A DNA stretch of 64,000 nucleotides, from assembly GCA_003241055.1 (NCBI GenBank), contig QFOD01000010.1:105776-169775 (forward strand), written 5' to 3'. Below are positions 53,401 to 62,908 of the stretch, piece after piece. Position 1 is the first letter of the stretch. The number at the start of each line of letters is the position of its first letter. The DNA comes from Roseateles depolymerans (GTDB lineage Bacteria; Pseudomonadota; Gammaproteobacteria; Burkholderiales; Burkholderiaceae_C). Under the pieces are notes generated by a model. That model made no database searches. It was given only the letters and a program-made list of their open reading frames with translations, and was not told the DNA's origin. The position numbers and the translations under genes are program-made.

Positions 53401-55253
53401 TTGGCCGCCAGCAGCGCCTCCATCTGGTCCATGAGGGTGTCCATGCGCTTGATGAGGGCCTGATAGGGCGCGGGGCTGGCCATGTCCAGGCCGGCGTTCT
53501 TCAGCGCCAGGTAGGGCGGCATGGAGCCGCCGCTGGCCAGCAGCTTCAGGTAGGTGTCGCGCGCGCCGGGCTTGGCGGCCAGGATGTCCTCGGCGAAGTG
53601 CAGCGCCGCGGTGATGGACGTGGCGTACTGGTACACGTAGAACGAGCGGTAGAAGTGCGGGATGAAGGCCCACTCCTGGCAGTACAGCGGGTCGATCTTC
53701 ATCACGCCGGCCGCGTCGCCGTGATAGTCCTTCAGCAGCTGGCAGTACATCTCGGTCAGGCGCTTGCCGTTCAGCGCCTCGCCCTTGGCCGCGGCGTCAT
53801 GCGTGTTCAGCTCGAACTCGCCGAACATGGCCTGGCGGAAGAAGGTGCCGCGCAGCCGCTCCAGCTCGTAGCCCAGCTGGAACAGCTTTTCCTCACGGCT
53901 CTTGGCCTGGCGCTGCATGTAGTCGCTCAGCAGCACCTCGTTGGCGGTGGACGCGATCTCGGCGATGAACAGCGAGTAGCCGGCCGTTTCATACGGCTGG
54001 GCGCGGTTGGCCAGCGCGGTGTGCATCGCATGGCCCCACTCGTGCGCAAAGGTGCTGACCGAGTCGAACTCGCCCTGATGGTTCAGGAACACGAAAGGCG
54101 GCGCGCCGTAGACGCCGTCCTGGTAGGCGCCGCCGCTCTTGCCCGGCGCGGGCATCGCATGCATGGTGTTGGCCTGCAGCGTGGTCTTGAGCAGCTGCTG
54201 GTAGTCCGCGCCCAGCGGTTTCGTCGCGGCCAGCGTGAGTGCGGCGGCATCGTCCAGGCTGTAGTGCTTGTTCTGCGTGACCAGCGCCGGGTAGATGTCG
54301 TAGTAGTGCAGGTCCGGCAGGCCCAGCATCCTCTGGCGCAGCTTGAAGTAGCGGTGCAGCGTGGGCAGGCCCTTGTGCACCTCGGCCACCAGCGTGCGGT
54401 AGACGGCCTCGGGGATGTCCTCGGCGCCCAGGCTCATGGCGACGGCGCTGGGGTAGTGGCGCAGCTGGGCCATCACGGTGTCGTCCTGCACCACATTGCC
54501 CAGCGTCACGCCGTAGGTGTTTTCGTATTGACCGATGGCCCCGAAGAAGGCGTCGAACACCTGCTTGCGCACGGCGCGGTCGGGGTTCTGGCGCAGCAGG
54601 CCGTAGCGGGTGTCGTCCACGCGCTGGGTCTTGCCGTCTATCGTCAGCTCGGGCCAACGGGTATCGGCATTGAACAGCAGCGTGCGCACGTCGCCGGTGG
54701 CGCTGCGCACCGGGGCCAGCGCGGCAATCGCGGCCTCGGTCTCGGCGCTCAGCGTGTGCTTGGCCAGACGCAGGCTGTTGCGCAGATGCTCGGCATGCTT
54801 TTGCAGGCCCGGCTCGGCCTTCAGAAAGGCCGCCACCTGGGCTTCGCCCAAGGCCTGGATCTCGGGCTCCACCCACGCGATGGCGCTGCCGTAGGCGCCG
54901 CCCAGCTGCGCGGCCAGGCCGCTGCGCTGCTGGTTGGCGGTGTCCCGGTTGTCGGTGCTCTGCTTCATGCTGGCGTAGACGCGCAGCCGGTCAAAGCGCA
55001 GGTTGGCCGCGCTGAGCGCGTCCAGGCCCGCCAGCAGGCTCTTGGCGTTCTTGCCGAGCGTGCCCTTCAACGCCGCCAGCCTGGGAAGGTCGGCCAGCAG
55101 GGACTGGCGCGCGGCCTCCCAGTCGGCGTCGCTCGCGTACAGCGGGCTCAGGTTCCAGGCGGCGGGCAGCGGCTCGGCCTGGACGGTGGCAGTGCCGCCG
55201 AAGGCCAGCGCCAGGCTGAGCACCAGGGCGCGGGGAAGGAGGGAAGTGTTCAT
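53397..55253 (-). CDS. Exported M3-family oligoendopeptidase (PepF-like)
   Basis: 618-residue zinc peptidase with a signal peptide about 1-26 (MNTSLLPRALVLSLALAFGG.., ending TVQAE). The zinc site His404-Glu405-x-x-His408 is in FAHEWGHAMHT; the third ligand Glu is in FIAEIASTANEVLL about 25 residues on. PepF of Gram-positives is cytoplasmic, so the export signal here points to periplasmic oligopeptide breakdown. The ATG at 55253 is chosen by the signal peptide; one at 55295 exists. Confidence 0.91.
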   Translation of the reverse strand: MNTSLLPRALVLSLALAFGGTATVQAEPLPAAWNLSPLYASDADWEAARQSLLADLPRLAALKGTLGKNAKSLLAGLDALSAANLRFDRLRVYASMKQSTDNRDTANQQRSGLAAQLGGAYGSAIAWVEPEIQALGEAQVAAFLKAEPGLQKHAEHLRNSLRLAKHTLSAETEAAIAALAPVRSATGDVRTLLFNADTRWPELTIDGKTQRVDDTRYGLLRQNPDRAVRKQVFDAFFGAIGQYENTYGVTLGNVVQDDTVMAQLRHYPSAVAMSLGAEDIPEAVYRTLVAEVHKGLPTLHRYFKLRQRMLGLPDLHYYDIYPALVTQNKHYSLDDAAALTLAATKPLGADYQQLLKTTLQANTMHAMPAPGKSGGAYQDGVYGAPPFVFLNHQGEFDSVSTFAHEWGHAMHTALANRAQPYETAGYSLFIAEIASTANEVLLSDYMQRQAKSREEKLFQLGYELERLRGTFFRQAMFGEFELNTHDAAAKGEALNGKRLTEMYCQLLKDYHGDAAGVMKIDPLYCQEWAFIPHFYRSFYVYQYATSITAALHFAEDILAAKPGARDTYLKLLASGGSMPPYLALKNAGLDMASPAPYQALIKRMDTLMDQMEALLAAK

Positions 55254-55383
55254 CACGGCACGGCTTGGAATGACGGAACCCGTGAGTGTCGTCAAAGAGC
55301 CAAGGCATGTCCGAAGTGATGGCCTGCGGCGGTGACCATCCCTCCCGGGCGACGCCAGCGGTCGTGACCTGACCCCGCCACCC

Positions 55384-55403
55384 GGGCCGGCAGCAGCCGG
55401 CCC
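55384..55403 (-). other. G/C-rich hairpin downstream of the OmpA-like gene
   Basis: GGGCCGGC-AGCA-GCCGGCCC is a perfect 8-bp stem with a 4-nt loop between the OmpA-like stop (55421) and the M3 peptidase start. No T-run follows on the minus strand, so it is either a weak terminator or an mRNA-stabilising hairpin. Confidence 0.4.
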
Positions 55404-55420
55404 GCGCCGGCCCCTGCCGC

Positions 55421-56032
55421 TCAGCGCATCACGATCAGCTGCACCCGCCGGTTCGTGCTGCGCCCCTCGCGGGTGTTGTTGTCGGCCAGCGGTGCGGTCT
55501 TGCCATAGCTGATGGTGGCCATGCGGGCCAGCGGCAGGCCGGCGCGCGACAGGTACAGGCGCACGGCCTCGGCCCGCTGCAGGCCCAGCTGCTGGTTCAG
55601 CGCATCGCTGCCGGTCGCGTCGGTGTGGCCCTGAATCTCGACGAACACCGGCTGGTTGTCGGCCTTGAGCTTGGCAACAAGCTGATCCAGCTCACGGCCG
55701 GCCTGCTCGGTGAGCTGCGCACGGCCCGAGCTGAAGCGGATCTTGTCGTCGGTCAGCACGGCGCTCATCAGGAGCCCGGGCGGCTTGGGCAGGTTGTTGG
55801 CCGCCTGGGCGCGCGCCGCGGCCTCCTGCTCCAGCACCTGCAGGCGCGATTCGCTGCCCTGCACGCGGCCATCCAGGGCCTTGAGCCCCTCATCCTGTGC
55901 CTGCACGCGGGCGCCCAGGCTGTCCACGCTGGTCTGCACCGGCGCGACGGCTTCCTTCACGTAGTCGTGGGTGGCACAAGCGCTCAGCAGCAGCGCACTG
56001 CTGGCAACGATCAGGGGCGAGAGTCTCTTCAT
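55421..56032 (-). CDS. OmpA-family peptidoglycan-binding lipoprotein
   Basis: 203-residue lipoprotein. The lipobox LLSAC is at about residues 15-19. A predicted coiled coil spans about 30-75 (VDSLGARVQAQDEGLKALDG). The C-terminal OmpA domain has FVEIQGHTDATGSDALNQQLGLQRAEAV and TNRRVQLIVMR, the usual diaminopimelate-binding region. It likely ties the outer membrane to the cell wall. The start at 56032 gives a normal signal peptide. Confidence 0.92.
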   Translation of the reverse strand: MKRLSPLIVASSALLLSACATHDYVKEAVAPVQTSVDSLGARVQAQDEGLKALDGRVQGSESRLQVLEQEAAARAQAANNLPKPPGLLMSAVLTDDKIRFSSGRAQLTEQAGRELDQLVAKLKADNQPVFVEIQGHTDATGSDALNQQLGLQRAEAVRLYLSRAGLPLARMATISYGKTAPLADNNTREGRSTNRRVQLIVMR

Positions 56033-56256
56033 CGATGGGCTCGTGGATGTTGAAAGAGCCCTCACTCTAGGCAGCGCGCCCGCGGCAAACGTGTCGAGCT
56101 GTGAGCAATCCACGCGTCGTTAACCGGGGCCAACAAAGCCTTACCCTTGTGCGCTGCCTTGTGACGAACGCGGCAGCCCTGCGTACAGCCCGCTCCGGCT
56201 GGGGTAAAAACCCGTGCAGCCCCCGACGCCCGGCCGGACACAAGCCCAGGCCGCCC

Positions 56257-56517
56257 ATGCTTGACCACCTGCTCTTCTCCACGCTAGTCGCCGGCCTGCA
56301 AGACCTCGCGGCAACGCTGGCCATGCGCGTGGCCCAGGCCTGCCGCATTCCCAACACCCGCGGCCTGCGCCTGCTGCTGCAGTTGCTGATCTTTGCGGCG
56401 CTGGTGCTGCCGCTGTTCCTGCTGCTGATCGCGGCCCTGCTGTTCGGCCTGCACCTGCTGAGTGCCGGAGGCCAGCGGCACGGCGCTCAGCGCGGCGCCA
56501 TGGGCCGGTGGTCGTAG
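56257..56517 (+). CDS. Small membrane protein (86 aa)
   Basis: 86-residue frame starting MLDHLLFSTLVAGLQDL, with one strong membrane helix about residues 40-66 (LLLQLLIFAALVLPLFLLLIAALLFG) and a basic tail. Its 3' end overlaps the convergent NTF2-like gene by 31 bp. Supported by composition only; family not recognised. Confidence 0.5.
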   Translation: MLDHLLFSTLVAGLQDLAATLAMRVAQACRIPNTRGLRLLLQLLIFAALVLPLFLLLIAALLFGLHLLSAGGQRHGAQRGAMGRWS

Positions 56518-56966
56518 CTGAACACCTTGGCGATCTGCCAGCTCGTGCCGTCGAAGCGCCACAGGATGGTGAAGCGCCCCTGCTGGATGCAGTCCGCCTG
56601 GCCGGTCAGCACAAAGCAGTGCCGGCCCATCTGCAGCGCGCCGACCTTGGCCAGCGGGTAGACCTCCAGCGTGTCGGGCAGCAGGCGCCGCTGCAGCTTG
56701 CCGCATATGTTCTTGCGCACCGCCTGCAGGAACTGCTCGCGGTTCATCACGCGGCCGTTGAGGTCGTGGAAGAACTCCACGTCCGGCGCGTACAGCGCCT
56801 GCAGCGCGTCGATGTCGCAGTGGTTGAACGCATCGAAGTGGCGCTGGTCCAGCTGGGCGAGGAGCGCGGGCAGCTCGGCGTCCGGCAGGCTGGGATGGAC
56901 GGATTGCGCGGACGCGGCGCCGCAGAGCATGGCGGCACCAGCCAGCGCCAGAAGAAATCGGGTCAT
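56487..56966 (-). CDS. Exported NTF2-like (DUF4440/SnoaL-type) protein
   Basis: 159-residue protein with signal peptide about 1-20 (MTRFLLALAGAAMLCGAASA). The NTF2-like fold is indicated by HFDAFNHCDIDALQALYAPDVEFFHDLNG and TILWRFDGTSWQIAKVFSYDH. Members are small enzymes or binding proteins; the role here is unknown. The ATG at 57008 would add 14 residues before the signal peptide. Confidence 0.8.
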   Translation of the reverse strand: MTRFLLALAGAAMLCGAASAQSVHPSLPDAELPALLAQLDQRHFDAFNHCDIDALQALYAPDVEFFHDLNGRVMNREQFLQAVRKNICGKLQRRLLPDTLEVYPLAKVGALQMGRHCFVLTGQADCIQQGRFTILWRFDGTSWQIAKVFSYDHRPMAPR

Positions 56967-57179
56967 GAGGGGCGGATTGAGTTGAGAAGCGTCAACGGGC
57001 ATGAGCACAGCGCGCGCCCTGACCCCAGCCTAAGTGCCCGTGGCGATGGGGAGTCCGAGACGGCGGCAGTGAAAACCCTTCATCAAGTCTTTGTGGGCCT
57101 GCCATCGAGGCGGGGGGCTCGCGGCCAGCACGCCTTCTCACACACTCAGCACACCCATTCGAGAGGAGGAAGCTTGCCC

Positions 57180-57836
57180 ATGACCCATCCCATCACCTCG
57201 TCGTCAACGCTCAAGGGGGCGGCCGCCGCGGCCGCACTGGCGCTTGGGTTGCTGGCGGCCCAGCAGGCCTCGGCCGACGTGATCTACAGCGGCGCCACCA
57301 GCATCGCCATCCCGGTCAGCACCGCCGGTATCTATCTGAACCTGCTCACGGGCGCCACGGGCAGTTCGTCCAGCGCCACGCCGGGCTGGGACCTGAACCT
57401 CTGGGGCAGCGGCAGCCTGTTCGCCTGGGCCAACACCGGCGGCGGCGTCGTGACCGGCCTGGGCGGCTCCAGCACGGCGGCCGACAACCTGGCCCCGGGC
57501 ACGCTGGTCAACGCCAGCCTGGGCACGTCGTTGTCGCCCGGCGGCTTCGGGGGGGAAACCGGCGCCACCGCCTTCCTGTTGAACAGCACCGACAACTACA
57601 TCGGCTTCTCGTTCCTCAACGAGGCCACGGGCGCCACCAACTACGGCTGGATGCACCTGTCCCTGGGCGCGACGCTCAACAACCCGGCGCGCACCATCAT
57701 CGGCTACGCCTTCGACAACACCGGCGCCGGCATCGCCGTCGGTGCGATCTCGGCCGTGCCCGAACCCGCGACCACGGTGCTGGCGCTGGCCGGCCTGGCC
57801 GGCCTGGGCCTGTGGCGGGGCCGCCGCCGCAGCTGA
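57180..57836 (+). CDS. PEP-CTERM sorting-domain protein
   Basis: 218-residue exported protein, signal peptide about 1-32 (ending QQASA). The middle is Gly/Ser/Thr-rich and contains NYGWMHLSLGATL, common in PEP-CTERM proteins. The C-terminal signal is textbook: VPEPATTVLALAGLAGLGLW followed by RGRRRS. AGGAGGA precedes the ATG. It needs an exosortase encoded elsewhere; such proteins occur with exopolysaccharide or floc formation. A terminator follows. Confidence 0.92.
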   Translation: MTHPITSSSTLKGAAAAAALALGLLAAQQASADVIYSGATSIAIPVSTAGIYLNLLTGATGSSSSATPGWDLNLWGSGSLFAWANTGGGVVTGLGGSSTAADNLAPGTLVNASLGTSLSPGGFGGETGATAFLLNSTDNYIGFSFLNEATGATNYGWMHLSLGATLNNPARTIIGYAFDNTGAGIAVGAISAVPEPATTVLALAGLAGLGLWRGRRRS

Positions 57837-57856
57837 GCCCGGCATCCGCCTGAACC

Positions 57857-57884
57857 CTGCCCGCCTCGGCGGGCAGTTTGCTTT
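57857..57884 (+). terminator. Rho-independent terminator after the PEP-CTERM gene
   Basis: CTGCCCGCC-TC-GGCGGGCAG makes a strong stem with a tight loop, followed by TTTGCTTT. Confidence 0.8.
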
Positions 57885-57992
57885 CCGGGCGGCGCGCATT
57901 TTTCAGGCCGCGGTGACTTCCGGTATGGCCCGCCCGGCGAGCAGGCGGCTATGGTGCACGTTTTGCATTTGTGCCCCGTACGGAGTTCTCTC

Positions 57993-60029
57993 GTGACCCT
58001 TCGCGCTATCACCCTGGCCGCCGCCCTGTGCTGCGCCGGCATGGCCCACGCCGCGGCCGTTCCTGATTTCGTGCCCGATGTCGACCCCGGCCAGTCGGCC
58101 TGCACCGACTTCAACGCCTGGGCCAACAACCGCTGGGTGAAGGCCAACCCCATTCCCTCGGACAAGAGCCGTTGGGGCAGCTTCGACGCGCTGGCCGAAA
58201 AGAGCCTGAACGCGCAACGCGGCATCGTCGAGAACGCCGCCAAGAACGCCGACAGCGCCAAGCCCGGCTCCATCGAGCAGAAGATCGGCTTCATCTACCG
58301 CGCCGCCATGGACGAGGCCGCCATCGAGCGCGCCGGCTACACGCCCATCAAGCCCTCGCTGGCCGCCATCGATGCGCTGAAGACCCGCGCCGACCTCGTC
58401 ACCTGGCTGCAGCAGGCCCATGCGCGCGCCGAGGGCCGCGCCTTCGGCTTCGGCGTCAGCGCCGACTACAAGAACGCCAAGCGCCAGATCGCGTTCGCCG
58501 GCCAGGGCGGCCTGGGCCTGCCCGGCCCCGAGTACTACAGCAAGGAAGAACACGCCAAGCTGCGCACCGCCTATGTGGCCCACATCGCCAAGCTGTTCGA
58601 GCTGACCGGCACGCCGGCCGAGGAAGCGCAGTCGCGCGCTGCGCAGGTGATGGCGCTGGAGACCCAGTTGGCCGCCGCATCCTTCCTGCGGGTGGAATTG
58701 CGCAAGCCCGAGAACCAGTACAACTTCGTCACCGTCGAGCAGGCCAACAAGCTCACCCCTCACTGGGACTGGGGCCAGTACTTCAAGGTCATGCAGGTGG
58801 ACGCCGGCATTCAGGCCGCGGGCGGCTTCTCGCTGTCGCAGCCCAAGTTCTTCGTCGCGCTCGACCAGCTGCTGGCCGAGGCGCCCATCGCGCAGTGGCA
58901 GGCCTACTTCGCCTTCCACACCATCGACGGCGCCTCGCCCGCGCTGTCCAAGGCCTTCCAGGACGAGAGCTTCGCGTTCTACGGCAAGACCATCAACGGC
59001 ACGCCCGAGCAGGAAGTGCGCTGGAAGCGCGCGCTGGCCGCCGTCAACGCCAGCATGGGCCAGGCCCTGGGCCAGCTCTACGTGAAGGAGTACTTCACAC
59101 CCGACGCCAAGGTACGCGCCCAGCAGCTGGTGGACAACGTGCGCAATGCGCTCAAGGCCCGTATCGAGCACCTCGACTGGATGAGCCCCGAGACCAAGGC
59201 CAAGGCGATTGCCAAGTGGCAGACCTTCCTGCCCAAGATCGGCTACCCCGACACCTGGCGCGACTGGCAGGGCCTGAGCGTCACCGCCGACAACCACTAC
59301 GCCAACCTGCGCGCGGCCCGCAGCTTCAACCAGCGCTACAACCTGGCCAAGATCGGCAAGGCCACCGACCGCTACGAGTGGAGCATGACGCCGCAGACGG
59401 TGAACGCCTACTACAGCCCCTCCACCAACACCATCAACTTCCCCGCCGCCATCCTGCAGCCGCCCTTCTTCTACGCCAAGGGTGACGACGCGATCAACTA
59501 CGGCGGCATCGGTGCGGTGATCGGCCACGAGGCCGGCCACGGCTTCGACGACCAGGGCAGCCAGTTCGACGGCGAGGGCAATAACGCCAACTGGTGGACC
59601 GCCGAAGACCGCAAGCGCTTCGAAGAACGTGCCAACAGGCTGGTGGCCCAGGCTGACGAATACGCCCCCCTGCCCCAGTACCCCGACAAGCACGCCAACG
59701 GCCGCCTGACGCTGGGCGAGAACATCGGCGACCTGGGCGGCCTGAACATGGCCTATGACGCCATGGTCAAGGCCACCGCCGGCCAGCCCGACCCCATGCT
59801 CGACGGCCTGAGCCGCGACCAGCGCTTCTTCATGAACTGGGCCAAGGTCTGGGCCGGCGCCATCCGCCCCGAGGCGCAGCTGGTGCGCCTGAACACCGAC
59901 CCGCACGCGCCGGCCGGCTTCCGCACCAACGCCGCCCCGTCCAACATGCCGGCCTTTGCCAAGGCCTACAGCTGCAAGGCGGGCGATGCGATGGTGCGCC
60001 CGGAAGACAAACGCGTCGTCATCTGGTGA
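57993..60029 (+). CDS. M13-family (neprilysin/PepO-like) exported metallopeptidase
   Basis: 678-residue zinc endopeptidase from the GTG start, with a signal peptide (MTLRAITLAAALCCAGMAHA). The zinc site is His512-Glu513-x-x-His516 in VIGHEAGHGFDDQG; the third ligand Glu576 and Asp580 lie in GENIGDLGG. The substrate-binding VNAYYSPSTNTINFPAAIL is conserved. GTG at 57993 with GGAG upstream is preferred over an ATG at 57951, which precedes the signal peptide. A strong terminator follows. Confidence 0.93.
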   Translation: MTLRAITLAAALCCAGMAHAAAVPDFVPDVDPGQSACTDFNAWANNRWVKANPIPSDKSRWGSFDALAEKSLNAQRGIVENAAKNADSAKPGSIEQKIGFIYRAAMDEAAIERAGYTPIKPSLAAIDALKTRADLVTWLQQAHARAEGRAFGFGVSADYKNAKRQIAFAGQGGLGLPGPEYYSKEEHAKLRTAYVAHIAKLFELTGTPAEEAQSRAAQVMALETQLAAASFLRVELRKPENQYNFVTVEQANKLTPHWDWGQYFKVMQVDAGIQAAGGFSLSQPKFFVALDQLLAEAPIAQWQAYFAFHTIDGASPALSKAFQDESFAFYGKTINGTPEQEVRWKRALAAVNASMGQALGQLYVKEYFTPDAKVRAQQLVDNVRNALKARIEHLDWMSPETKAKAIAKWQTFLPKIGYPDTWRDWQGLSVTADNHYANLRAARSFNQRYNLAKIGKATDRYEWSMTPQTVNAYYSPSTNTINFPAAILQPPFFYAKGDDAINYGGIGAVIGHEAGHGFDDQGSQFDGEGNNANWWTAEDRKRFEERANRLVAQADEYAPLPQYPDKHANGRLTLGENIGDLGGLNMAYDAMVKATAGQPDPMLDGLSRDQRFFMNWAKVWAGAIRPEAQLVRLNTDPHAPAGFRTNAAPSNMPAFAKAYSCKAGDAMVRPEDKRVVIW

Positions 60030-60063
60030 TGAACGCGACTGCGCTCTGACGCCGAACGAGCCG

Positions 60064-60091
60064 GGGCCTGCAGCGATGCAGGCCCTTTTTT
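60064..60091 (+). terminator. Rho-independent terminator after the M13 peptidase gene
   Basis: GGGCCTGCA-GCGA-TGCAGGCCC is a perfect 9-bp stem with a 4-nt loop followed by six T residues. Confidence 0.92.
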
Positions 60092-60258
60092 CATGGTCGA
60101 GCGCCGACGCGGGGCAGCGGCGGCCCGGCAAGTCGGGCCACGGGTCATGCCGTCGAAAGGCCAACAAGCTGGCCCCGACCGGACGCTGTTACACAAGTCC
60201 GCAGGGAGTGCCCTCTAACATGCGCCCTGCAGTCGTCTGCTTGCATTTGCCCTTGCCC

Positions 60259-61515
60259 ATGATTTCCCGACTTCCCTCTGCCTCCCTGCTTCCCGTCCTG
60301 ATGGCTGGCGCGCTCGCCGCCGCCCTGCCCACCGCCGCCGTCAGCGCGACGCATGCCAAGCCCCATGCCGCGGCCCAGAAACACAAGGCCAAGGCGGCCG
60401 CGGCGACCGAGCCCGCGATGACCACCGACGCCAACGGCCGCTCCGTGCCGGTGCTCGCCAACAAGGCCTGGGTGCTGATGGACTACGACACCGGCCAGGT
60501 GCTGGCCGCCTCCAACCCGGACGAGCCGCTGCCGCCCGCGTCGCTCACCAAGATGATGACCAGCTACCTGGTGGAGCAGGCGCTCAAGAGCGGCAAGCTC
60601 AAGCCCACCGACATGGTCACCATGAGCGAGAGTGCCTGGTGCCGCGGCGGCAAGGGGGGCGACAGCTGCATGTTCGTGCCCCTGAACACGCAGGCCTCGG
60701 TGATGGACATGCTGCGCGGCGTGGTCATCGCCAGTGGCAACGACGCCTCCAAGGCCCTGGCCGAGCACCTCGGCGGCTCGGAGTCCGGCTTCGCGGTGAT
60801 GATGAACGCCGAAGCCAAGAAGCTGGGCATGGGCCATACCCAGTTCGCGAACGCGGCCGGGCTGCCCGACCCCAACAACAAGGCCTCGGCCCGCGACCTG
60901 GCGGTGCTGGCGGCCGCCATCATCCGCAACAGCGCCGAGTACTACCCGATCTACGCAGAGCGCGAGTTCACCTACCACGGCATCAAGCAGGGCAACCGCA
61001 ACGCGCTGCTCTACACCGACCCCACGGTCGATGGCCTCAAGACCGGCCACACGGAGGAAGCCGGCTACTGCCTGACCGCCTCGGCCAAGCGCAACGGCAT
61101 GCGGCTGATCTCGGTCATCATGAACGCCGACAGCATGCAGGCCCGAGCCGACCAGACCCGCGTGCTGTTCAACTGGGGCTACGCCAACTTCGAGCAGGCC
61201 CGGCCTGCGCAGGTCGGCGCGACGCTGGCCAGTGCCAAGGTCACCTACGGCGTGGCGCCCGCGGTCAATGCCGGCCTGGCCCAGGACTGGGCGCTGCTGG
61301 TGCCCAAGGGCCAGGCCGCCGCCGTGCAGACCGCCGTCGCTCTGAATCCCGCGCTCGAGGCGCCCATCGCCAAGGGCGCCGTGGTCGGCAAGATCATCGC
61401 CACCGCCAATGGCAAGCCGGTGGGCGAGGCCCCGCTGATCGCGCTCGCGGACGTGGAACGCGCCGGCTTCTTCGAGCGGCTGCGCCAGCGCGTGGTCGGC
61501 TGGTTCTCTAAGTAA
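60259..61515 (+). CDS. D-alanyl-D-alanine carboxypeptidase (PBP5/6 class)
   Basis: 418-residue penicillin-binding protein that trims pentapeptides of peptidoglycan. The export signal is about 1-31. Active-site motifs: Ser95-x-x-Lys98 (SLTK), Ser159-Gly-Asn161 and Lys261-Thr-Gly. The C-terminal PBP5-type beta domain ends in an amphipathic anchor GFFERLRQRVVGWFSK. A second ATG at 60220 has AGGGAG 12 bp upstream and is a possible start; 60259 gives the more normal signal peptide. A short His/Lys/Ala-rich linker follows the signal. Confidence 0.93.
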   Translation: MISRLPSASLLPVLMAGALAAALPTAAVSATHAKPHAAAQKHKAKAAAATEPAMTTDANGRSVPVLANKAWVLMDYDTGQVLAASNPDEPLPPASLTKMMTSYLVEQALKSGKLKPTDMVTMSESAWCRGGKGGDSCMFVPLNTQASVMDMLRGVVIASGNDASKALAEHLGGSESGFAVMMNAEAKKLGMGHTQFANAAGLPDPNNKASARDLAVLAAAIIRNSAEYYPIYAEREFTYHGIKQGNRNALLYTDPTVDGLKTGHTEEAGYCLTASAKRNGMRLISVIMNADSMQARADQTRVLFNWGYANFEQARPAQVGATLASAKVTYGVAPAVNAGLAQDWALLVPKGQAAAVQTAVALNPALEAPIAKGAVVGKIIATANGKPVGEAPLIALADVERAGFFERLRQRVVGWFSK

Positions 61516-61554
61516 ATGAGGCAGAGCGGCGGCGCCATGCCGCCGCCTGCGGCT

Positions 61555-61908
61555 TCAGAAGACCGGGATCAGATGCGGTTGGCCGGCCACGAACGCGACG
61601 ATGCGGCGTGGCAGGTACAGCAGCGGCGTGGTGCCGGCGCGCGTGGCACGCGCCACGGCCGCCTGCGCGGCCTGCAGCAGTGCGGCCAGCGTGGGCCGCT
61701 CACCGCGGCATTGCGAACGCGGAATGACGAGGGCGAGGTCCAGGCTGCGGGTTCCGCCAACGTCCGGCACCGCCACGTCGAGCCGGGCACTCACGACCAC
61801 GGTGGAGGGGGTGCTCAGACACAGATCGAGGTCTGCCGCCACGATGTCGTCATCGGCCACCGGCAGCGCTTGCGGCACCGACGCGTCGGGAGTGAAGTGC
61901 TTAGCCAT
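61555..61908 (-). CDS. Hypothetical protein
   Basis: 117-residue acidic-to-neutral protein, MAKHFTPDASVPQALPVADDDIVAADLDLCLS.., ending LYLPRRIVAFVAGQPHLIPVF. No signal, membrane segment or known motif. ATGs at 61944 and 62064 are alternative starts. Codon bias supports this strand and frame. Convergent with the carboxypeptidase gene. Confidence 0.6.
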   Translation of the reverse strand: MAKHFTPDASVPQALPVADDDIVAADLDLCLSTPSTVVVSARLDVAVPDVGGTRSLDLALVIPRSQCRGERPTLAALLQAAQAAVARATRAGTTPLLYLPRRIVAFVAGQPHLIPVF

Positions 61909-62082
61909 GCGGCCATCATGCAGGCGGCTTGTGACAGTTGCCATCGGGCGCGCGCCAAAGCCTTTGTCGGACAAGACCGACTCAGCCTGGGCGGTGAGTT
62001 GCGAGCACGTCGCTTGTGGTGAGCCGGCGAACCCCAGGTGACGATCTGGTGAGGCGCGCGGCATGGACGCGCCGCCGGCCGA

Positions 62083-62424
62083 TCAGCTCTCGGGGTCGTC
62101 GCCGAACTCGCGCAACTCCTGCGCACAGCGGCAGGCGCGGGCGATGCGCGCGGCCCAGGAGACCGCGGCCTCGCGCGTGGGCAGGCGCAGCACGCAGAAG
62201 CCACCGCTGAAGTCTCTCGTCTGCGGATAGGTGCCTTGGCTTGTCGTGCCGTCGGCAGCGACCTTGATCGGTTCGACCGCCTCGTTGATGCCGCCGGCGA
62301 ACACATAGACCCCAGCGGCCTTGGCTTCGCGGATGACCTGGCGCGCTGCTTCGCCTACCGCGGCGAGTTGCTCTGGGGATACGTCCATCGCGGGGCTGGG
62401 GAAGGAGATCAGGTAGTGCGTCAT
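62083..62424 (-). CDS. YCII-domain protein
   Basis: 113-residue protein of the YCII/DGPF fold. MTHYLISFPSP at the start, VYVFAGGINEAVEP in the middle and SGGFCVLRLPTREAAVSWAARIARA are typical; the family has a ferredoxin-like fold with a conserved His/Asp pair. Often found near extracytoplasmic sigma-factor genes, none of which is here. Biochemical role unknown. Confidence 0.85.
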   Translation of the reverse strand: MTHYLISFPSPAMDVSPEQLAAVGEAARQVIREAKAAGVYVFAGGINEAVEPIKVAADGTTSQGTYPQTRDFSGGFCVLRLPTREAAVSWAARIARACRCAQELREFGDDPES

Positions 62425-62908
62425 GGGCAGCTCGGGTGGCGGTGGAGCTGGGCGCAGTGAACCGCAATGGGCGTGGGTGGTCAAACAGGCTGCTTGTGCA
62501 TTCACTACCGCGCTTCTTTCGGGCTGCTCTTGCGATGGGCCTTTGCAACTCGCAGCACCGCCGCGGGAATCCGCCCCGCGAGGGCGGGTAACTTTTCTCT
62601 GTCGCGCCAGAGAAAAGTCACCAAAAGAGAGGCGCCGAACCGCACCGCGCTCGACCCCTACGACTCGGTCCACCACGCCTACAAGCATTCGCCTTGTGCG
62701 TAGAGGCGAGCCGCTGCGCTCTCGCGGTGGACTTGTCACCACCCGGTGCCCTCGAACCGCCGGGCCGTTCGACGCGCGGCTGCACGCCGTGCTCACGAGC
62801 GAACGCAAATGCTGCGCCGCTCGGGCGGCGCGGCTTGGCGCGTAGCCGCAGCTTGCGCCCGATAGTTTTCCGGTAGGCTCAGATGTCTGAAGTTACCGGA
62901 ATAGCTTG
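62425..62908. other. 484-bp intergenic region without a clear gene
   Basis: Contains repeat copy A (62546-62646) and otherwise no open frame with a ribosome binding site or matching codon bias. Base composition is less G/C-rich than the preceding genes. Confidence 0.5.
62546..62646 (+). repeat. Structured dispersed repeat, copy A (~101 bp)
   Basis: Matches 63800-63901 in the same orientation. Stem 1: CGCGGG (62562-62567) with CCCGCG (62575-62580). Stem 2: ACTTTTCTCTG (62591-62601) with CAGAGAAAAGT (62608-62618), loop TCGCGC. It ends with the shared GAACCGCACC. Similar GTAACTTT-type palindromes are widely dispersed in proteobacterial genomes. Confidence 0.85.
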
